64,000 bases of DNA, from NCBI GenBank assembly GCA_022494885.1, contig JAGVSM010002659.1, positions 24,867-88,866 of the forward strand, read 5' to 3'. The notes below the pieces were generated by a model. The model was not told the origin of the DNA. It ran no database searches and saw only the letters and a list, made by a program, of their open reading frames with translations. Positions 22,790-32,200 of this stretch are shown here, in pieces (position 1 is the stretch's first letter; every line of letters starts with the position of its first letter). The translations under genes and the position numbers were made by a program. The stretch is from Micrasema longulum. Taxonomy: Eukaryota; Arthropoda; Insecta; Trichoptera; Brachycentridae.

Positions 22790-22945
22790 GTAAATTTTGG
22801 GGGGCGTTTTCAATAAGTTGTAATAACTCGGTAACTCACTGTTAATCAAAATGAGAATCTACTTGTGGTAGAGTGGGATTCAAACCTTTGATCCATGAGC
22901 CTACAACTTTATCCACGGGACCACTACCATGCTTGAGGTCGTACA
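22790..22945 (-). mobile_element. Decayed tRNA-like SINE, family S2, copy 3
   Basis: Shares the GCGTTTTCAATAAGTTGTAA body and the TAGAGTGGGATTCAAACC B-box side with the copies at 3078 and 5290. The head complement reads GTGGTCCCGTGG. Confidence 0.65.
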
Positions 22946-23139
22946 ATTCAACAAAGTTGACTTAAAATTATTTATGACCCAGCCCTATTTTAAAATGTTT
23001 TTTTAAAAATTTATTTTATTTACACCTGGTCAAAACATACATTGCATGAATGACCTTACTATACTTGATCTGTGTTTTCAACTCAATGTTTACTATGGTA
23101 AATATAATGTAAATAAAAAGCAATCGAGTGGAGATAAGT

Positions 23140-23350
23140 CAGACTTGTAGTATAGTAGTTGGCGCATATGACTTTCATTTTTGAGGTCCCGGGTTTGTAT
23201 TCAATTCTGGCAAGGTCGACATATATTTTTTAATTGTTTTACACTAATGAGGGAGGGTCCGATGTCATGTAGAACGCTCGCTGGCAGAGTAAGGGTTTGA
23301 ATTGTTCATCTCTGTTAAGCTTAGACTGTATCCCGTCTGCGTAATCCATA
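23140..23350 (+). mobile_element. tRNA-derived SINE, family S3
   Basis: Head GTAGTATAGTAGTTGGCGCA (A-box-like), B box GAGGTCCCGGGTTTGTATTC, followed by a body rich in GTCTGCGTAATCC. One copy only was clearly seen. Confidence 0.55.
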
Positions 23351-23663
23351 AGTGTGAAAGCACTACAATAAATTACATGAATCATAAACGTATGAACACT
23401 GAAATATTTCACAGCCTCTGTGGTGGTGTTCGGAATCTTCTCTACCCCCTAGAGAGTGATTAATTCGAAGATTTTTCTTTGCTTCATATAATGGCCACCT
23501 TGATGACTAAACATTGAACATCAAATGGTGTCTAAAACTGCTTCAAAAACAGAAATAAAACTAATACTGTTTGGTCAATTCAACCTAATTAAGTGTTTTG
23601 GGTAATGCTTTAGGTCGCAATAATGTTCTAAATGAAAATTATCATGTTTAAATTTATTTCAAC

Positions 23664-23985
23664 AGAGAAGGAAAACATTTTTGAGAAGGGAATATGGAAG
23701 TCTAGGCATTTACAGGGTTTATGACCTGTCATTGGCTGGTTTAAGTGGCCACTTTACACACTGTGTAACATTCACCATTCTGCCCTTGTTTGAACATCCA
23801 CATTTCCTCAACTCTTCCATCTGTTGACTTTCAATGACAGGTCTTAAGCCCTGTAAATGCCTTGACTTCCATATTCCCTTCTCAAAAATGTTTTCCCCCT
23901 CTGTTGAAGTAAATTTAATATGAATAACTCCCTAGGGAGAAAATCCAGCCAGTCTGCAAGTATTTGGACATACTCAAATATTATT
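23664..23985 (+). mobile_element. MITE family A, copy 4 (strong foldback)
   Basis: The left arm TTCAACAGAGAAGGAAAACA... and the right arm ...TTTTCCCCCTCTGTTGAA are inverted over about 80 bp. Both arms include AATATGGAAGTCTAGGCATT or its complement. An outer arm (GAATAACTCCC ... CAAATATTATTG) follows. Confidence 0.88.
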
Positions 23986-24152
23986 GAAAATCATCATGTT
24001 TGATTTCATGATTTTACGCGTTCATATTTATTGATGTTTAATCATCAGTGTGGCTATATATGAAGCAAAAGTTAGTCGCACGGAAAAAATAAATATCCCC
24101 AAATTAACCACTCTGGGGATAGAGAAAATTCATAATTATTGCATCCCTGCGG

Positions 24153-24266
24153 TGCTATTCTAAACTGCTCTCGCGGCCGTAGAAAACACTTTTATCTCGT
24201 GTGTTTTGTATGAAGACACTCGAGATAAAAGCTTTTTCTACATCCGCGAGAGCGTTTGGAATAGCA
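24153..24266. ncRNA. Long near-perfect hairpin, pre-miRNA-like or miniature foldback
   Basis: The left arm starts TGCTATTCTAAACTGCTCTC and the right arm ends with the complement GAGAGCGTTTGGAATAGCA. About 52 nt per arm, mostly paired, with a short loop near 24205-24217 (TTTTGTATGAAG). Structure is seen; transcription is not known. A small inverted-repeat transposon is an equal possibility. Confidence 0.5.
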
Positions 24267-24369
24267 GCCCAGGACTCAAGCTTTTATTTTATCACAAGAA
24301 CATTAAGTACTACATTTAATCACCTCTCGCCTTTATTGACGATGTCCCCCTTTTTTTTATTATTCATTT

Positions 24370-24490
24370 ATATATTTCACAGTTTCAAAATGTAGAGTTT
24401 CTTTGTTTCAGGTCCCGAATAGCTAGGAAATTCCTGTGTTTAGGAAGGACTTTCTTTTTTACATGTGTTTTTTTTATTTCATTAAATGAT
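24370..24490 (+). repeat. Interspersed repeat E, copy 1
   Basis: TTCTTTGTTTCAGGTCCCGA, TAGCTAGGA and TTACATGTGTTTTT recur in the same order at 58235-58330. Confidence 0.6.
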
Positions 24491-24539
24491 GCTAAATAAA
24501 TTAAAATAATAATAAACACATAAAAAAATTTCAAATAAA

Positions 24540-24840
24540 TAAAAATTAGAAAATATATTATCATCAATTAGAAAATAACACATTAATGTAAATTAGAAAA
24601 TATATTATTAATAATTAGAAAATAATACATTAATGTTAATTGGTAAACAAACCGATAATAATAAAAATTGAAAGCATAAATATAAATTAGAAAATATACC
24701 ATTAATAGTTAAGAAATGAAACATAATTATTATAAATTAGAAAACATACCGATAATAATAAAAATTGAGGAACAAATATAAATTTGAGAATATACCATTT
24801 ATGATTAAAAAATTAAACCTACGTGTAAATATTAGTAATA
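24540..24840. repeat. AT-rich imperfect tandem repeat, about 60-bp period
   Basis: Units such as AATTAGAAAATATATTATTA and AATTAGAAAATAATACATTA alternate about 5 times with drift. Confidence 0.65.
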
Positions 24841-24849
24841 ATAAGAAAA

Positions 24850-25660
24850 TTTAAAGAAATGTAAATGAATAAGCAGAAAAAGTAAAAATTACACATAAAT
24901 GAAAACAATAAGGAGATATTTGGCAATTAAAAGAAACACAAATTTTAGTCATGAAAATAGTTTACACGATGAAAAAAGGTCTACCCCTTATCCACTTGCT
25001 CACCTCTTTCTTATAAACATTGTTACTGACAGATACCTTTATGTCAGGTTCCACCATGTTAAAAACCCTAGAGCCCAATACTGGAAAATGCCTCTGAAAA
25101 AGGCAGTTCTACTTTTAGGTACCCCAAAGTTTACGCTCATTACATATCTTGTTTTAATATTTTGTTGTGTTCTATTTTTTATTAAAGGCCAGAAATTTGT
25201 TAGAACTTCCCTAACATAAAGCAGTCTGACAGTTAGTAAATTTGTTGTTTCAAATAGAGTATGAGGGGTAGGCGGATGGCAGTTTTAGCATTATTTTCAG
25301 TATTGTTTTTTGGAGAACGGTCAATGTATTTAATATGTTTACAGTGTGATACTGGACCCCCCTCACCCCTCTTGCCACCCCGTAGACATAGACTCGCGTC
25401 TGCTAACACTGTCTTCCCACATACCAAATATTAGTTTAATTATTGTAACATCTAGTTTTGTGCTTGATTTTAAGAAGTAAATTCTACTTACCATTCTTTC
25501 CCTCGGTGATCATGTTTCCATATCTGTACTTAAGACAACTACAACTATCCATATAAATGATAACACCTTAGATAATTGAAATAACCACCCTACTTCAGGT
25601 TCCACCACTGATTAATTTGTTTGTTTTTGTATAGATTCGATAATGAAACCGTCAACAGTA
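24850..25660. other. Intergenic stretch, nothing recognisable
   Basis: ORFs here (for example 24899-25219 plus) look like chance. No shared repeat or domain was seen. Confidence 0.4.
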
Positions 25661-25674
25661 TTCTGTATGTACTA

Positions 25675-25870
25675 TTAGTTTTAGTGAGGCGAGGACGACC
25701 AAGGAAGACTTAAATCTGGTCATGTCAAAAGCAGACAGAACCGAAGGGCATGTATGACAAGATGTATAAATGTTGAAGCTAGGAATGTATGCCAGGATAG
25801 ACGTGTGGCAGTCCATTCTCTCTGCCTACCCCTACGGAGGAATGGTGTGATGGTAGTAGCAGTAGTACAA
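25675..25870 (+). pseudogene. Non-LTR retrotransposon 3' tail (same family as 58485-59725)
   Basis: Reads GAGGACGACCAAGGAAGAC, ATGACAAGATGTATAAATG, then CTCTGCCTACCCCTACGGAG and GGTGTGATG. It matches the end of the LINE at 59530-59720. A GTAGTAGCAGTAGTA microsatellite follows. Confidence 0.78.
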
Positions 25871-26092
25871 ATCTTCTAATACTAAGTCAGGTTATACACT
25901 TATCTATCTTAGGATGACCATGAAAAATTTATGTTTTTTCTATTTGTTATTTTTAAATAATCATGTAACTTCTTATTTTCCTTGTTCTGTAAATCTTCTT
26001 GTACTAAGGCGGGTTATGCACTTATTTGATTTGTTTTGGGAATACCGTGTAGAATGTATGTTTTTTCTGTTAATTTTTTAATAATCATGTAA

Positions 26093-26905
26093 CTATAGTA
26101 GGGCCAATTGAATAGGTCACATTTGACACTTCATCAAAGTTCAACAACATAACCTTGTAAGGGCGGTAATAAAATATTATTTATTTTTTCAACTTTAGAA
26201 TTGCTTAACTTTTTTCAATTGCGATTACATATTTATTGTAATAACGACAAAAGAAGGTAATTTTACGATTTACTTTCACTAAAAAACCATTCTAACATAA
26301 TAAACTTTTTCTGTTCTAAACGTCGTTACAATGTTGCATCAGTGAACCCTTTTTCTTTTTAAACACTAGGGATGTTAAGCTAGAGTTTCCTAGGACAGCG
26401 GTGCCCGTATCTTAACGGCCGTAGTGAACGGTGATGCGGTAGGCAGCCGTCGTAGCGGTGAATAGAAAGTGGTTTTATTTTTTAACGGTGTTATCAACAC
26501 CATTTTTATAGGAAACCACTCTCTAGTCACCGTTACGACGGCTGTCAACCGCATCACTGTTCACTACGGCCATTAAAATACGGACACCGCTGTCCTAGGA
26601 AACCCTAGCTTTACCCAGAAAAATCAAATGTTGATAATTTTGTTAAATTATGTACTTATCTTATTTTGTTCCTTAAATTTACGATAGAAAGTAATAATGG
26701 GACAGGGATTTGACTTATGGTTTTAAAAATAAAATTACAGTACCATAAGTACTTTTTCATAGTAACTGAATTCAATTCACATATATTATGTTTAAAGTCC
26801 GAATCGATTCATTAACTTTAATCGATGTTTTTAAGCAGGTCACCTCACTATGAAGCTAAAATCGACAAATGTCAAATGTGACCTATTAAATTGGCCCTAC
26901 TATAG
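26093..26905. mobile_element. 813-bp TIR element (MITE) with TGTAA target duplication
   Basis: Termini CTATAGTAGGGCCAATTGAA (left) and the complement TTGGCCCTACTATAG (right), with inversion continuing through GGTCACATTTGACA. TGTAA flanks both sides (26088-26092 and 26906-26910). Neighbouring minisatellite units show the uninterrupted ATCATGTAACTTC, so the pre-insertion site is known. No transposase. Confidence 0.92.
26377..26612. mobile_element. 236-bp foldback element nested in the 813-bp MITE
   Basis: The left arm (AAGCTAGAGTTTCCTAGGAC, AGCGGTG, GGCCGTAGTGAAC) is mirrored by the right arm (GTTCACTACGGCC, CACCGCTGTCCTAGGAAACC). The centre is GGTGTTATCAACACC. Each arm is about 105-110 nt and almost fully paired. 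More GC-rich than its host element. Confidence 0.93.
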
Positions 26906-27396
26906 TGTAACTTCTTATTTTCCATGTTCTGTAAATCTTTTAGTACTAAGGCAATTCAAAAACTTATTTCATTTATCAAAAATATAATTTAAAATTGATT
27001 ACCTTTATATTTGTTAATTTTTAAAAATAATCATGTAACTATGCAAATACTTATTTTCTATATTCTGTTAATCTTATAAGACTAAGGCAAAAAGCGGTAC
27101 CGCAACTCAATACCTTTTTCATTTTCTTCTAATAGCTATCACTATAATGTAAATTTCTGCATTTCAAATGGGAACATGCATGTGTTTTGAGCTAAAACCT
27201 TGTATAAATAAGCTGGGTAATATCGATAAAGAGGGGAGTGGGAAAAAAAAGTAGCAGTAGTACTATTAGTTTTATAACACCAGTCGATGGAAGGAGCTCT
27301 CCCGAAACTGTAATAGTGTTCTTGTAAAATAATAATGGTTAGGTTAGGATTTAGGTAGTGATTTTATTGAACATATTAAATATTTTAACAATGATA

Positions 27397-27720
27397 GAGT
27401 ATTTTTTAAAGGATATATGGAAGTCTAGGCATTTTCAGGGTTTACATTAACATTTTTTTTGCACCACAACAGGCCAGGCGGCCTAATTACAGTGGTGAAT
27501 TTCACAGAGCACCCAGGCTTGAGAAAAATCACATTTTAATTTTTGTGTTCTCACTGGGAATCGAACCCGGAACCTTCCGTGCGTGAGTCAAGCGTCTTGA
27601 CCACTACACCACGGAGGCCGCTACCTGTCATCGGCTGATTAGAGTAACCACTTTACACACTGCAACATTTACCATTCTGACTATGCCTGAGCATCCATAT
27701 TTCTTCTATAATTTAGTAAA
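27397..27720 (+). mobile_element. MITE family A, copy 5, split by a SINE
   Basis: TATGGAAGTCTAGGCATTTT lies left of the SINE. CCTGTCATCGGCTGATTAGA and the TTTACACACTGCAACATTTACC region lie right of it. Removing 27446-27622 restores family A order. Confidence 0.88.
27446..27622 (-). mobile_element. tRNA-derived SINE, family S1, nested in MITE A
   Basis: The complement has GCGGCCTCCGTGGTGTAGTG, B box GGTTCGATTCCCAG and body TTGTGGTGC with a poly-A (T run at 27452-27460). Full length. Confidence 0.9.
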
Positions 27721-27722
27721 TC

Positions 27723-28560
27723 TCGCCTATATCAACAAACGTCTGATACACATATTTTGTAAGTTAAATTATATGATGGTACATATAATTTTATGCGCAA
27801 TTTTGGATCTATGAGACCATTGTAGGAAATCAAGTAAAGTCGGTCTTATTGGACTTGAAATCAAGTCAAGTAATGAAAGAAAACATTGTGTAAACTTTGT
27901 GTAGATTTTTTTATTAAATTTTGGAAAAGAACAATACACTTGCTAACTTTAAGGAATTAACTTCAATGTGAACGTCAGTTTCTAGGTCACTTACTTCAAA
28001 AATTAAACAATCCAGAATTGTTTTTTGTACTGCACCAAAAGTCTTCGTAATTAACATGCGGACTAATGAGGTAGTTATTTTTTTTTTCCCAGTTTTAGTT
28101 TTTACTTGTTACATCACAATTTCATCCTGATTTTAGAAAATCTATGAATTTTTTCTACTATGGAAAAATGGGAGTTCTTGATTGGCGAATTTATGATGAC
28201 ATAAGCACGTTTGTTTAAAACATGTTGAATTGTTTTTATCATACATTTTAGAAAAGTTTTCCTTAGCAATTAATGTTTGTATTGTTATTAGGTTTACATT
28301 AAAATATAATTTAATGTAGCACTAAACTTCCTCATTTATATTTATTTATTAATATCAAATTAAACAATTCATTACTGCCTTTATTAAGAAATTCATGTTA
28401 ACAACATTTTTTTCTGACCTTAATGACCCCAACTAGACTTTTAATGATTACAATAATTTATATGCGAGGGAAAGTCAAAAATTATCTTCATTAATAACAT
28501 TTGTTATAATAAATAAATAAGAGTTGGTACAACTATAAATATTTAAATGCCATTTGGTTG
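27723..28560. other. Intergenic stretch, nothing recognisable
   Basis: AT-rich, no ORF, no repeat shared within the window. Confidence 0.45.
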
Positions 28561-28626
28561 GATTGCATTCCGGAAGCTTTTCACATACGTTGATGTGCAG
28601 ATAGTAGTGTAAAAATGGCTTCCCCA

Positions 28627-28845
28627 CTAACTGAAAATCTAATTCTCAGATGGAATACGCGAGCTGGACGTGAAGAAAGCGGTGTAAATGTGGATTGGCT
28701 AACTGAAAATCTCCTTCTTGGAAGAAATACGCAAGCTGGACTGGACAAGCAGAAAGCGGTGCAAATGTGGCTTCGCGGCTAGTTAAAAAACTCCTTCTTG
28801 GAAGGAATACACGAGCTGGACTTATTGCCAAAGAAAGAGACACCA
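28627..28845 (+). repeat. Three-copy tandem repeat, 72-80-bp period
   Basis: CTAACTGAAAATCT...GAATACGCGAGCTGGAC...AAAGCGGTG recurs at 28627, about 28699 and about 28779, with progressive truncation. It lies beyond the eIF4E stop codon. Confidence 0.8.
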
Positions 28846-29084
28846 TTGAATAACAATGTAAATATTGAACCACTATTTTTTGTGTAAATTGTAGAACTTA
28901 CAATATGTTAATTTTTGCCTCACCCTCAACTTACATTAATTTTTTAACTAAATAACTTAATAAGGTAAACAATTATTCATCAATATGAATATTGCTAAAA
29001 TAAGAAAAATCAATGTCTGTACTATTTCAACGCATTCATTTACATAAAAATAATCTATTTTGGATATTTTAAAAAATACATTTT

Positions 29085-29245
29085 TCACAAAGTGAAAATA
29101 GATTTAGTTGTAGAAGCTGGCTTGTATAAATCTTTATGCAGTTGAAACACAAGAGAGCCCCTAGCTGATAATTTAAATTTTTCCTTTAGTTTCTTTCCAA
29201 TTTCCATAACAGCTGCTGTCTTGGAAGCATCTCTTAACCAAATAG
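29085..29245 (-). CDS. eIF4E: eIF4E exon 5 (terminal)
   Basis: The acceptor TTTTCAG precedes 29245. Encodes AIWLRDASKT through SIFTL. Stop TGA at 29087-29085. Confidence 0.95.
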
Positions 29246-32200
29246 CTGAAAACATAAAATAATTTGTGAAAAAACATTGTTTTAATCTAATATTTAAAAG
29301 TACCGTGGTGTAATTCTAAATGAATTTGAATATAGTGCACTATAATAGAGCCATGCTTGTATTAAATATTAATAATGGGAGTGTAATTAAATAGAAGCAA
29401 AAACAAGGAATGCTATATACAGATAACTAAGCAGAGATGGAGAAACTCTTTAATAAATAAATATGGATGTATGGGCATTTATAAGGCTTAGGACATAAGA
29501 TGTTTCTTTATTTTGATCATTTACATTTGTTTGGCAGTTGAAATTACGGCAAATTACAAATGAAAAACAATTTAGTTCACAATGAGTTTTTAAAAAGTAT
29601 ATGAAGAAAACAAGGATACTCAACTTGATGGAGTAAAATCGGTTATTTAGAAAAAGAACAAATCGATTAATCAAAAAAGATCAACTCACCAACTTTATCT
29701 TGCCTTGGTCTAATATTTACTACAGCTCCATTGACATCATCAGGATTATCAAATACTTCGCCAATTAGACATAAACACTGAAATGAGATATGGAGAAATT
29801 AAAAGTATGAATGTGTGGTAATTAACAAAAAAATAGTAGTAAGAAACATATGAACAACATAATACAACACAATATATCAAGTAAACTAAATAATTCTCTG
29901 AAAAATACCTATATCTTTTTTGTAATAAACTTTATCAAAGTATCCTATTTTGATGATTTTAGTATGTCCAGTAATGAATATTCCCTAAGGGTTTCTTCAA
30001 CCTAGCTGAATGAATTTCGTTATTATGGCGGAAACATGTACAGTATAACTCCAATTATCCGGATCTGGATGAGTGCCAGATTTGATTTCTTTTGAAATAA
30101 TACAGCGAATTGGAATGACAACAACATCCAGACTAATTGAGAAAAAAATATTTTTTGTTTTTTTTCTTCTTGCAACTGGCAGGAATCGAACCCGCGACGC
30201 CAGTTTCACAGTTAGCCGTCTAACCAACTGCGCCACGGAGCCTGTCAAGCAAAGTTAATTGGACGTTCATTAAAATTATTAACATCTTCTTTATTTTTTC
30301 TAACGATTTGAATATTTGGCAATCCGGATGACTGAAATTCAAAAACAGAGTTCTACTGTATTTGAAAAAATAATTTAACTATGTATTTATTTAGTCTTTT
30401 CCTGATTGTTCCTTCAATCTGAAACGTACCCCTTGTTCCTTTTCCGAGAATCTGTAGTCTGAATGTGAAACACTGAACGCATGTTAGCAGATGTATTTTA
30501 GGTACTTATAATTTGGTGTAAAGCTTTGGCCAGATTTAAAATATTTAGTTTAGTTTATTTTTAAGCTTTAACTAAGGAACAGTAGTGTTCTGAAATCGGT
30601 CAGCATCATCAATTAAATTGAGCAATTTTACACAAAATAAATAAGTACATAGTTAAATTAATTAACAATGTTTTAAGTTTGTCCAAATTTTTGTAGACAA
30701 GGACTGGATTCAAGTCCCTAAGGGGTTGTTAATATTAACATAATACAACAGAGATAAAGAACATTTTAGAGAAGGGAATAAGAAGTCTAGGCATCTAGAC
30801 GTCAACAAATTGAAGGAATACAGATGTTCAAATATGGGCAGAATAGTGAATGTTACAGTGTGTAAAGTGGCCACTTAAACCAGCCAATGACAGGTCATAA
30901 GCCCTGTGGATGCCTAGACATATATTCCCTTCTCTAAAATGTTCTTTATCTCTGTTGTATTATGTTCAATTATTTAACTCGTGAAATAAAAAATTGTACT
31001 TATTTTTTGTTAATTAGTCAACTGAAAGGTCATCACCACGAAGAAGACGATATAATAAGGCAATACTTACAGCATCCAGCCAAACTCTGTCCACATCTGT
31101 GGAGCGATTTCTCTTTTCCAAAGAAACTAGCCAACGCCCCCCGAGGTTATTAGCAGGGTGCTCCCACATGGGCTGTATACCAGCCTTAAATATAGAATAG
31201 TCACATCCTAATTTGAGTTCGGACGCTTGCTTTATATGATTAAAGATACTGAAAATGTTAAGAACCCACGTTAATGTCAATTTAATGAGTATGTGTAAAA
31301 ACAATAAAAATAATACTACTGTACATTCACCATAATAATACTGGAAATAAAAAATAACATAACGTAACCAAAATATACCAATAATAACATTCTCACACCT
31401 ATTCGTGACTTATACCATCATATTTTTTTATAAAAAACACAAATAGAACAAAAATAAGCAACGTTGGAGGACAATGTAAATACATTTTGAAAAGAAAAAA
31501 TCAAGAAATTTTTATGCAAAAAGAGAACGTGAACCCCAGAAATATTTTTAATTGTTTTTCAAACCTTCATACGGTGAATAGAGAAATGACAACCAGTTTT
31601 ATTATTATGTACAGATGTATTTAGAATATCAGTGAAGTCATGTTACTTTTTAAATAATTACTGAAAAATGTTTTGTTGACGAGCTGTATTACATACACAA
31701 AAAATAACAATCAAACCAAATGCTCACTACTAGAAGCATTATTACTACCCATTCTAGATTACGCTGATGTTTCCATGACTTATTTAAGCTGTAAACTGCT
31801 TGATAGACGACTTCAGAATACATGCATTAGATTTATATTTGGTCTTGGAAAATATGACAGCCAAGAGACTCCATTTACTGTACTTCATAGTCCTAACTCT
31901 CTAATACACCTTCGTGAAATTTTTTAAAGTTTATCAGTTCATGGTTTACCTCTTTCCTTATAAACCACCCTTATAATTCCCAACTACAATGTGTCCATGC
32001 GGCTCGACCGTGGAATTATCTCCCACTCACTATCAAAAATGTTTCAACAGAAGCTTTAATCACACCTGAAGAAACATCTCCATTCTCTTCCTTAATCTTT
32101 CCTCTCCCTTTATTCCGTTTTTACCACTGAAGACTAGTATAGACATTAATTTATTTATATATACATATTGCTAGTTCTATTGTTTTATTTTTCTGGCATA

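Larger units (their letters stand above)
25868..27130 (+). repeat. Tandem minisatellite, about 4 units of about 120 bp, split by a MITE
   Basis: Units share AATAATCATGTAACTTCTTA, TGTTCTGTAAATCTT and TACTAAGGC. Units lie near 25868, 25985, 26915 and 27035. The third junction is broken by the element at 26093-26905. Confidence 0.82.

Noticed and set aside
30178..30243. Possible tRNA gene (minus) with good A box and T arm
   Set aside because: The 3' side does not pair with the 5' GGCTCCG acceptor strand and runs into an A-rich tail; a SINE head fits better.
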